Source: Prinsepia uniflora
Lineage: Eukaryota; Streptophyta; Magnoliopsida; Rosales; Rosaceae
DNA length: 64,000 bases
Reading direction: 5' to 3'
NCBI GenBank assembly: GCA_032719365.1
Contig: CM064873.1
Location: 9,148,501-9,212,500, forward strand
The notes beneath the pieces were generated by a model. That model was not told where the DNA came from. It saw only the letters and a program-made list of their open reading frames with translations, and made no database searches. Shown in pieces: positions 11,024-21,500 of the stretch (position 1 is its first letter; each line of letters begins with the position of its first letter). A program made the position numbers and the translations under genes.

Positions 11024-14000
11024 TGACAGGACCCATCCCAATCCCCCCCGGATTACCATGGAATGTGCCCTGCTCCCGTCCAACAAGGGGTGTCAGACAA
11101 GGGATAACCAAGAGCTACTGCCCAAACGGGCCATCCAGAGTGCGCAAGGACCGATGGAGGAGGTGTGCAATGTCCCAGTCTCTGCTGCAATCGCATCCGT
11201 AATCAACCTGAAGGGCATTAAAACCAAAAGCTGTGAGTGGACAAAAACCAATAAGTTCATCAAATACATTTATAAGACATTTATGCCCTCCAATAAAAAC
11301 GTATGCATGCCACGAAAACCAGTAACCTAAACGTTTCCTCAACCGAGCCATTAGGGCCTTAGCCCAAAAACCGTTAACCAAAAACCAAGTGTGGGAACTC
11401 AGCCCAAAACAGTGGAATACCACAACCATACATAATAAAACCATGTGGGCCACCGCCCAAAGCCATAAATATAAATCCATAAATCCAAAACCATTTAGGG
11501 TCCCTGACCCGACATACCATTTCATAACCAATAATCCATTTTTACCACATAACACATATCCAACCGAAAAGCCATTTCATAGATCCATTAATCCATATTT
11601 TACCATTACCATCACCAGCATCCCAGATGCTTAGCGTCCCAGACGCTTGACGTCCTTGACGTCATATCTCACGGTTTCATAAGCTACGCGTGCTGCCCGG
11701 GGTCTCTCCGGGTCCATATATCTGACATCCCTGATGTCTGACGTCCCTGACGTCAATCATAGCAATCCCGCTCCTGAGTCATCATACGGTCCGGCTACTC
11801 CGTATAATGACCCCTCGCAGGCAATGCACCGTGACTTCCCCAGTGTCCCAGACATCTGGAGGAGACCATCATATATCATTGTATCCAGATGGTATATGGA
11901 AAAACAGTTTTATTAAATCCTTTTATCACATCATTACCATTGGGCCCTGCCCGAAATTTCCATAAAACCATGTAATTCCATTTAGGGTCCCTGACCCAAA
12001 ATCACAATTATTAATCATAGGGTCCCTGACCCGAAATCACATTTATAATCCAACTGGGCCTCATGCCCGATTTTATGAACCACTGGGCCCACGGCCCGAT
12101 TTGTAAACCAACTGGGCCCGCAGCCCGACTTATAAACCCACTGGGCCCACGGCCCGAATTCGTAAATCAACTGGGCCCCTGGCCCGATAACATAACTCAA
12201 ATGGGTCTCAGCCCGATTTCATACCAACTGGGCCCCTGGCCCGATTTCATTAACCAACTAGGCCCCCGGCCCGATTTTCAAATGGACTCCAAGTCCGAAA
12301 TTTCCAACATAATTGGGCCTCAAGCCCGAGTTTATATTTCCAATTTCAAAACCATTTCATCATATTATATCCAAGACCATAAACATGGAAAACCCATGTA
12401 AAACTGGAAACCTCGATTTACGTGCAAACACGTAAATCGCCTCGAAATACGTGAAACCGTACAATTTACCAGCAACCAAATCAACATCACACAATCACAA
12501 CCATAATCCATATAAAACATTTAAGCATGCATAGAATTTATAAAACCAAAGTCCACTCACAGATTGTTTTAACGGTATGCCTCGATACGCGTGCCACCGG
12601 CCCTCCCGGGCCACACCACTATCACTGGGACTCCCAATCCTGTCCAAATCACATTAGAGGGTCACTAACCTCATCATTAACATCCTATCAAAGTCCCGTA
12701 ATTTTCCCGAATTTTTACTTATTTTTAAACTTAATTTAAAACCTTCGGACATCCCGAACACTATCGAGACGGTGTCCGATCGACACGAAACCAATTCCAA
12801 AATGTCCGTTACATTAAATAGGACAGAAGTCATGTTGACCTCACCTCAAGATTCCCACTCACGCACCCCCACGCGCCTCCGCAAGCGGCTGCGCGTGGAA
12901 GCCACGTGCCAGCTACAGTACCAGCACAGTCATCCCCTTCGCCCGTTTGTCTGGTAAACGGGTTGAAAAACCCGCGAACAGACCCGATTCAATCTCATTC
13001 AATTTAACCTCAATTCGATCCGTTCTTTCAACTGATCCCTTCCAATCCAACTCTAATTAAGTTCTGCAAGTTCAATTTCTCGAATCGTGGTCTAAATCCT
13101 CACGACTCTTGATCGATCCTCGACGGGTCTCCGATTCGGGTTCATAGATTTCGACCCTGTTTTTCAAATTAATTAACACAGTGAGTATCGTGAGAGTGTA
13201 AGGATCATTTCTACAAGATTAATTTCATACAATCTCACCTCTAACCCAATGAACTCAAGCTCGAACACCGTCACTGTTCAACCATGGAGTTTCGTCAACC
13301 ACGACCGTTTTCTTTCAATTGACGAACCCAGAAGCATCGTGGGATCATGATAAGCAGTTTCCCCACCTCAATTCCGTCGTCTAAACATTCCACGATCACG
13401 ACTCAACCTCGAAATTCCTCCTCTGTCACCAAGCTCGTTCAGAGCCAAAACGGCACCAATTCTTCTCGTTTCTTCGACAATTATGATCGTGGCACTCCCA
13501 GGAAGCTGAAGGTAATCTCCAATTCGATCCTCACGGCCTAATTCTTCCCTTTCGAATTTTTCCCCCAATTTTCCCGAAATCCAAAATCCCAAATTCAGCA
13601 CTCTCACAACCCCTCGTGTTTCCCCGTTAATTCAATCATCTTAGTCTCTCATTTTTCTCTCAGGAACGGCAGAGGAAGGGAGCCAATTCTCCCAGTTCAT
13701 CCTCTCCCCAAATTGTGCACGGTTTGAAAGAAAAACAAAGGAAAAGGAAGGAAAATGATGGATAAGGAATGATGATGTAGGAAATGATGATGTTGGGAGG
13801 GAAACATGGAGCTGGAAACAAGGGATGGGTGACACTTGTCACTCATCCAGATGTGCACAGTCAATAGTCACTATTCATTATTATATTATTATTTTAATCC
13901 GAGCCTCGGTTCGTAAATTCGTTTCCTTGACCATAACGTTGTCGTCGAATCTCCGATTTCGGCATGCCGCCTGTCATTGGATTCGTATCGACGATACCTA

Positions 14001-14356
14001 CGTAACGGTCCTTGGCCCTCGTCCATCGGACCTCCCGGTCAAAACGTCAACATTTGGCCCCAAACATGCCAAATTACCAAAATACCCATCAACTTCCGAA
14101 CACCATAACTTTCTCTACGAATATCGGAATCGAGCGTGCCACCTGTCTATGAACTCGTGACGTCCAGAACTACGTCACGGTCATCGGTCAAAGTCCGTTT
14201 GACCGCCCGATCAAAAAGTCAACATTTTGCCCACGACCAGGGGCAAAACGGTCATTTTGCACAATTTGTCCGATTCCGCCCTACTAACCACCGTTCAACC
14301 TCACTAATCAAGATTAGTGACTAATCTAATCCCGGAATTCGGGACGGGTCGTTACA
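11024..14356 (-). repeat. LARD1 5' LTR (right copy), intact, 3333 bp
   Basis: This is the uninterrupted partner of the left LTR. As read on the plus strand it starts TGACAGGACCC and ends GGGTCGTTACA; on the element strand it therefore starts TGTAACGACCC and ends TGTCA. It is flanked on the right by the target duplication TCTTA. It contains the same hairpin array (11618-12330), a CTCCGCAAGCGGCTGCGCGTG hairpin region near 12877-12909 that is deleted in the left copy, and the 26-bp palindrome at 13823-13848. Nothing in it looks protein-coding. Confidence 0.9.
11618..12330. repeat. Hairpin array in right LARD1 LTR
   Basis: Nearly identical to the array at 2729-3440, with the same stems. A small change, the loop of one TGACGTC stem being CTT here instead of GCT at 2766, leaves the stem intact. 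Confidence 0.8.
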
Positions 14357-14361
14357 TCTTA

Positions 14362-15562
14362 TCCTAGAGAGATTCTGCTAAAGACGCGTCGCTAGCCGAG
14401 TTGTCTTCTCCAATCAGATATTTCTTATGTATCCCTCTTGAAGTAATAGGACCAGTAGAAGCAATGGAAGCAGGAACTGGTGGGATCTGGGGCGCATGAT
14501 TAGTAATCCCACATCGCCTGGTGGGATATGGGGGATGCACCTTATATGTGTGGGCACGTAGCTATCCAAGATGAGACCTTTTGGGAGCTCATTGGCTTTG
14601 GATTCATAGGGAACTCCAAAGTTAAGCGAGTAGGGGCTGGTGCAATCCCAAAATGGGTTAACCATTGGGAAGTTTCACGTGGGCTCCCGAGAACAAAAAC
14701 CGTGAGGGCTGGGTCCAAAGCGGACAATATCATGTTGGAGTAAGTAGGTTCGTGACAGAAGGGCGGTTGGATTGTTAACTTCTCCCACCATCATATCAAC
14801 ATCGCCAATACAACTAAAACAGACAAAGTGCGTAAGACAAAAAAGGTATAGGATTCAAGATGCTATGAACGAAAAACTCCTACCACTAAGCGGGACGACA
14901 TTCTACTCTTGGATTATATGGATAAGAGTAGTGGCAAGAGTGGTGCTAGTCTCTACAAAATTTTTAAATGCCATGAATTGTCGAACTGAAACTTCTTGTG
15001 TTGTTTACCTAAAAATCCTGTCGAAATATGGCGACCACTACATCGCAAAGGCTTACGTACAGTCATAGACCGCCTGTATAGTATTCCTTGAAAGAAGATT
15101 ACCGAATGGACATTGCATCAATATAAGAGAACTTTTGAAGTTGAAAGGATGTACTCACGTTTATCCCTATGACATGTGGAACCAGAATAGCCTACCGAAA
15201 CCCGAGTTACCGCGCGCCAAAGTTTGGTTGATAAACTTCAAAACCAGAATGTGTTGTAAGGTAGCGGTTCCTACCTTTCAACAAGTCTCTCGGCATCACA
15301 AAATTGAAGAAGTCTTTGAGCCCAATGACCAATGTCTTACGATGCAAACTAGTGGTAGTATCTAGGTAACCACCCATATGGAACAAAAGATAGTAACGGC
15401 CCATGCTAGTTGCCCAATGCACCTTTGTACGAGATCTCAGTTGGTAAAAAAATATAAGGCAGTTCTAAACAGAGTAAGGCACATGGGGCAAGCACGTTAG
15501 TTGAGGAAAGAACCAGTTCATCCATGATTGAATTATCCACAGAGTCCCATTCAAAGGTTGTC
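14362..15562 (-). pseudogene. Middle fragment of the PMD pseudogene
   Basis: On the minus strand, starting at the LARD2 junction, the reading LWIIQSWMNWFFPQL matches the tryptophan-rich block of the plant mobile domain family. About 60 residues on follow GLKDFFNFVMPRDL and FEVYQPNFGAR, also typical. It continues the reading that breaks off at 28110 on the other side of LARD2. Two in-frame stops (TAA and TAG) follow NFGAR where the family normally has glutamine. Further stops and shifts occur towards 14760. A Cassandra-like LTR sits inside (14497-14757), and beyond it a serine/proline-rich reading continues to LARD1. PMD proteins occur both as host genes and inside transposons; which applies here cannot be told. 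Confidence 0.6.
14497..14757 (+). mobile_element. Cassandra-like solo LTR carrying 5S rRNA-derived sequence
   Basis: The segment has the layout of the Cassandra TRIM LTR: a TCCCACATCGCCTGG start, the TTTTGGGAGCTC block, then a diverged 5S rRNA region from about 14608 (GAACTCCAAAGTTAAGCGAG, then ATGGGTTAACCATTGGGAAGT), followed by ACCGTGAGGGCT and CAAAGCGGACAATATCATG. It ends GTGACA. Only one copy is seen here with no internal region, so it is a solo LTR or fragment. The flanks (GCGCA and GAAGG) do not form a target duplication. It interrupts the PMD fragment. Confidence 0.7.
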
Positions 15563-18522
15563 TGACACGACCCATCCCAATCACCCCCACCCCGCGAGAT
15601 TAACGAGGGATGTGTCATGCTCCCGTTTGACACGAAGTGTCAGACAAGGGATAATACGTACCTCAGCCCATACGGGGCTCCCAGAGCGCGCAAGGATCAG
15701 TGGAGGAGTGTGATGTCTCGGTCTCCGCTACAACCCGCATCCGTGATCAACCTGAAAGGCATTAAAACCATTCATAACTGTGAGTGGACGAAAATCAATA
15801 AATTTATAAAAACACATTTCATAAAGATAAAGTATGCCCTTCACTAAAAATTATGCATGCATCGTGAAATCAGAAATTAAAACATTTACTCAATAAACCA
15901 TTAGGGTCGTAGCCCAAAAACCGTAACTCAAAACCACGTGTGGGAACTCAGCCCAAAAGTGTTGAATACCAAAATCCGTAAATCCAAAACCAAGTGGGCC
16001 ACTGCCCAAATCCATAACCACAAATCCACAAAGACAGATGCCTAGATGCCTAGCCCAAGTGGGCCACTGCCCAACAATCCATATTTACCATATAACCATC
16101 CTCGGTATCCTAGATGCCTAGCGTCCTAGGCGCTTGACGTCCCATATGTCATATCTCACGGTAATAAGCAATGCGTACTACCCGGGGTCTCTCCGGGTCA
16201 ATATCTCTGACATCCCAGATGTCTGACGTCCCAGACGTCTAATCATAGTAATCCTGCTCCTGAGTCACTATGCGGTCTGATAGCTCCGTATAATGACCAC
16301 TCGCAGGTATTGCACCGTGACTTCCCCAGTGTCCCAGACATCTGGAGGAGACCATCACATATCCTCGTATCAAGATGGTATATGGAAAGCAGTTTTACAA
16401 AGCCATTTCAAAACATCTCAAATGGCCCTGCCCGAAATCTCCATAAAACATCACAAATCCATTTAGGGTCCCCGACCCGAAATCACGTTTATGAAACATA
16501 TGGTCCCAAACCTGAAATCACATTTATAAAACTCAACTGGGCCTCATGCCCGATTTTGTAAACCACTGGGCCCCGACCCGATCACATGACTCAAAAGGGT
16601 TTCAGCTCGAGTTCGTAAACCAACTGGGCCCTTGGCCCGATCACATAATTCAAATGGATCTCATGCCTGAATTCATCTTTCCAAAACCAAAACAATGCAA
16701 CATAATCATTATTGAATTCACATTCACATAGCAATAGTATAAACTCGTAAACCTCGAAATACGTATAAATACGAGTTTACCTCGAAATACGTATAAATAT
16801 GGGTTTACCTCGAAATACATGCAATTGTATAATCCACCTGTGCCACAATCATCATCATAGAAATCACGTATGTAAAACATATAAAATAGTTATGCATGCA
16901 TCAAAGTTTAGAAAACGAATTTCACTCACGGACCGTCCTACGCTACAACCTCGATACGCGTGCCAAAAGCCCTCCCGGTTACCATCACTATCACCGGGAC
17001 TTCCAAACCTGTCCAAAACACAGTAGAGGGTTACTAACCTCTTCATTAACTTCCTATTAAAGCCCCGTAATTTTTCCGAATTTTTAACTATTTTTAAACT
17101 CGATCCTAAACCTTCGGACACCCCGAAACATATCGAAACGGTGTTCGATTGACACGAAACCAGTCCCAAAATGTTCGTTACATCGACTAGATTAAAAGTC
17201 ATGTTGAACAATTCCCCAATAGAGGTGCCACGTACCCACAGGCATCGCCCAAAGGGGCTGCGCATGGACCTCATGCGCTGGCACTATTCATCTTCAACCT
17301 CTATTAAACTCGGTCCAGACTGATCCGGTTCAACTCGGTCCAATCCGAACAGGCATTCCCGATTTTGTGCCTTTTCTAATCCATTTTGATCCTAGTTCAA
17401 TCCTACACCTTCATCCTCTCATTATCTCTCGATTTAAGGTTCCCAAACATGAAAAACAGTCTAGGTTCATACCCCCCTGATCGTGCAGAAACTGGCCACC
17501 GTCCCTTCAACAAGTTCTAGGTATCTCGGTCACCTCCAGCCATCATCCTTAGTCCTTTAGGTTTGTTTTGAGGTCCAACACACATTCCAATGAACCAGAC
17601 AAGTTAATAACAACTAAAATGAACATTGCCATTTTTTAATTTAAACTGAAATTCAACAATACCTTACCCCCACCGTCACAGTCGTGCTTAGTCGTGACAA
17701 CCCCCAACCCTGTTTCAACCTTGCTTTTCATTATTAAGTAGAAACCATGAGCTAAAGACCACTTTTCCAAGTGTTGGGTCACGGGTCCCCTGTTTTCAAG
17801 CTTGCTCACGGGTTTTGGTTCCCAGCCACCACCGTCGTCCACGACGTTCACTGTCACTGGCACCACCAACATTACCAACCCTCACACTCCAATTTCCCTT
17901 CACAAATCATGTGCAATGGATGAGGATTAGAGGGTTAATGGAGGAGGTTTGGGTGCTCGGGTTTCATTGAAGAAGAATAAGAAAATGATGAAGCTCGATG
18001 AGAATAACTAGATGATCATGTGGTCAAAGAAAATGAACGGTGGGGATGAGTGACTGAGAGTGAAATGGATGGCTGAGATGAGAGAATGAATAAAATATGC
18101 ATATAATTGACCAATGGGACAAGATTCCCAATTTAAGGAGAGTGGCCAATGGGATGAGTGAAACTTGTCACTCATCCAAGGGTCCAACCAAAATATCTGC
18201 CATTCACAATTTATTAATATTTTATTCGGATTCCCGAGACGTTAAATCTCCGATTTCATTCCCGTGACCATAACTTTTCAGTCGGACCTCCGATTTTGAT
18301 GTGCTGCTTGTCTACGGATTCGTGACGTCCCGATCTACGTAATAGTTCTCGGCCCTCGGCCATCGGACCTCCCAAGTCAAAAGTCAACATTTTACCCACG
18401 CCCATGGGCAAAATGGTCATTTTACACCGTCCGGTCGATTTTGCTCAATTAATCACCGTTTAACCTCACTAATCCTTGATTAGTCCCTAATCTAATCCCG
18501 GAATTCAGGACGGGTCGTTACA
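15563..18522 (-). repeat. LARD2 3' LTR (left copy)
   Basis: 2960 bases, starting TGACACGACCC and ending GGGTCGTTACA on the plus strand. It shares the beginning, the hairpin block (about 16100-16680) and the GATACGCGTGCC region near 16955 with the LARD1 LTRs, but is clearly a different subfamily. The hairpin stems include AGCGTC-CTA-GGCGCT and GACATC-CCA-GATGTC. The palindrome with arm GGATGAGTGA is at 18152-18177. Confidence 0.85.
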
Positions 18523-18535
18523 ACCTTCTCCCCTT
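18523..18535 (-). promoter_or_regulatory. LARD2 polypurine tract
   Basis: Minus-strand AAGGGGAGAAGGT directly before the 3' LTR. It is followed on the plus strand by ATTTCATCCTCGAAATTCC, the same PPT-side motif seen in LARD1, LARD3 and the Tekay element. Confidence 0.8.
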
Positions 18536-21500
18536 AAATAATTTCATCCTCGAAATTCCAACTATATCGATTCCACATTCACCTCGTGGAAAACAAGTTG
18601 ATCTCACGTCATGTGTACACCTGTACACACACTAACCAGCACAATACTTGTCTGCACTCAAACGTTCCATCACGAACTCACATCGCAGCGAATAAACTCG
18701 GCCACATCGAGTGAAATTGATCACACGATCCGAGTTAATATCGCTTGATAATTCTACCATTACTCTGACACACTCAGCTTGACGGTTCCTCTCAATCACT
18801 AATACACTCTGATATCTGCTTCCACCGGGAGTCACCAAATTCTACTCATCAATCCATGCTGACACATTCAGCCAAACCGCCACCACGTGGCTAGTCATAA
18901 ATCAATCCAACATCTCTCCCACATCGAGAATTACCAAATCTCACAATTTCTCTGCATTTCCTAAATTTTACCATGTCAACATCACATGTCCCATAACGTC
19001 GCACTCAACTGGCACTCACGGCTCTATGGTCATAGTTCGAATCACCAATACAATTCTGACTCACTATAGAGTCGCACTAAGGTATCTCGTACCAAAATTT
19101 CCTCATAAATCCATGTTGTCATTAATAAGAGTCGCAGGGCAGTTGATCCACGCAAAGAAACTTGTGGTTACACTAACCACCAACTCATTTCACTTGTGAC
19201 AACACAATCCATGTCTCACTTATCTAAGAACTTGTAGTAAAGATTTCTTACCTTTAATTTCACTATACATTAAAATAAGCTCGATAGGATTGCCATGATG
19301 GTCACATGAAACTCACTCGATCAGTGTGCAACTGGACCCCATTGAATACCTGCTCAGCAGTGATACACATCCCAACTCTAGGGTTCCATTAGCCATCCAC
19401 GGCTCTGAGTACCTGCTCATACAATCACTGAATCCGTCAAAATCACTATGCCCAGTGCATAGTATTCAATATCTAGTTCACGTCCTCGACCAATCCAATG
19501 ATATCGGAACTAAGCCGACTACCAATACACTCAACCACACACCACTGGTACATCCTATGTACCGTCACCAGGCACCACTCGGCCTAACTAGTATCGATCC
19601 TCGTATAACGTACATGTCACGTACCTTCATCCTCCGACTAGTCTACTGCATGGTTCATAATCAATCTGCCCAATCCCATACTAGACACTTCAATTACTCA
19701 ACCTCATCATCCATTCTGAGTCCCATGGTCACCCAACCAGCATCACAATGTCTACTCCCAAACACGTAAACCAACACGCACAAATCTGACTCACGCCTAC
19801 CAAGGCGTACCCATTCATGCCAATTGAGCATCCAATGTAACGACCCATCCCGGAAATTGGGATTAGATTAGTTGTTAATAACGGATTAGTGAAGTTAATC
19901 AGTGATTAGTTGGATATGTTCGGACAGACGGTGCAAAATGACGATTTTACCCCTATAATGGGCAAAAATGTTGACTTTTTGTTCGGGCAGTCAAATGGAC
20001 TTTGATCGATGACCGTGATGTAGTTTGGGACGTCACGAGTTCATAGACAGGTGGCACGTTCGATTCCGACATCTAGGGAAAAAGTTATGATGTTTGGAAG
20101 TTGAGGGGTAATTCGGTAATTTGGTTTAAAAGGGGCAATTTGTTGACTTTTCAAATGACATGGAATTTTCACGCACTGCGAGGACCGTTAGATAGGTCTT
20201 GATGTCCTGAATATAACGACAGGCGGCATGCGTCATTTGGACTTCGAATGAATCGAGTTGGATTTAGGAACATGAAGGGTAAAATGGTAATTTAAACATA
20301 GAAGAGCAAAATGGTCTTTTGGCACCTTGGGATTGGTGAGCAATCGGATAGGGACAATTGGGCCTGAGAGACAGGAGAGTTTTTAAGCTGACCCACTGGC
20401 TGGAGGACACCTGGCCAGCCTCTAGTGGATTCTAACAAATTCTCACACGACTAAGTTTTAAATTTGGTTGTTATCGTTTAAGTGAGAAACAGGGACAGAG
20501 AACATCGATCAAAATTCCAGTGTGTGTGTTAGTCGTGTGAATTCATGGTGATTGAGGAAGTGAGAGCTTGGAGGTTGAGGAATTGAGGTAATTAGTAGTG
20601 CCACAGTGAGGAACAACCGTGGAGGGAGGTGAGTGACCCGTGGAGAAACAGAGCCTCCATAAATCCAACCCACACGACCCCCTCGGTTTCTCATCTGAAG
20701 AGGCTAGGATGTGAAGGAAAAAGTGTAAGGGAGGTGATGTGTGATGGTTGGAGGCCATAGTCGTGTTCGACGGTGACGGTAAGCAAGGACAAACCAAACT
20801 TTTTATGTTTCGGTTTAACCGGGAAAAACGTGAATTTGAAGATAATCTTGTGTTTTAACATTTGGTTGTGAGGTATGGAGGTCAAGGAAGTTGTTAGGGA
20901 TCAAAAGCTCGACCTGTGGAGGCCAAAACCAGAGGAGGACGATTGGTGCTTGATCGACTAACAGGAAGGTAAGAAAAACGCCATAAGTTCTTGATTTTAG
21001 TAGTTGGGTCGTTTTATTAGAGGGGGACGAAACTACTGGACTAAAAAGGGTTCAAAATCGGGCTAAAAATGGAGGGAACCGTGGACGCCGGTTCAGTTGA
21101 ACCGGCTGAACATTGGACCGAACCGAACCCGGTTCGTGCAAGGTAGGAGATGAACAATGGACAGCGCGTGGTTCCCACGCGCAGCCCTTTTGGGCGGCTC
21201 GTGAGGGCGCGTGACACTGTTCATGGGGAAGTTTTCAACACGATTTTTTATCGTATCGATGTAACGAACATTTTAAGACTGGTTTCGAGTCGATCGGACA
21301 TCATCTCTATAGTTTTCGGGATGTTCGAAGGTTTTAGGCCTCGATTAAAAATAGTTAAAAATTTCGGGAAAATTACAGGGCTTTAGTAGAAGCTTTATAA
21401 AGTAGTTAGTGACCTTATTATGGAATTTGGACAGGTTCGGGAAGCCGGTGATAGCGGATTAGCCGGGGAAGCTTAAGTGTGCGCTTATCGAGGCGATGAC

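Larger units (their letters stand above)
2135..14356 (-). mobile_element. LARD1: complete non-coding LTR retroelement, about 12.2 kb, with a nested insertion
   Basis: Both termini are LTRs beginning TGACAGGACCC and ending GGGTCGTTACA as read on the plus strand. The flanking 5 bases are identical, TCTTA at 2130-2134 and 14357-14361, so the whole unit inserted as one element. The primer-binding site lies inside the right LTR and the purine tract inside the left LTR, so the element reads on the minus strand. The internal 3 kb (8015-11023) shows no gag, protease, reverse transcriptase, RNase H or integrase motif in any frame. That combination of long LTRs, PBS, PPT and no coding capacity defines a LARD-like non-autonomous element. 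A 2575-bp solo LTR is nested in the left LTR. Confidence 0.9.

Noticed and set aside
14608..14680. Functional 5S rRNA gene
   Set aside because: The 5S similarity is diverged and embedded in a retroelement LTR; no tandem array or proper gene ends are present.
14542..14743. Short open frames across 14528-14743
   Set aside because: They overlap the 5S rRNA-derived Cassandra-like LTR and have no protein signature.
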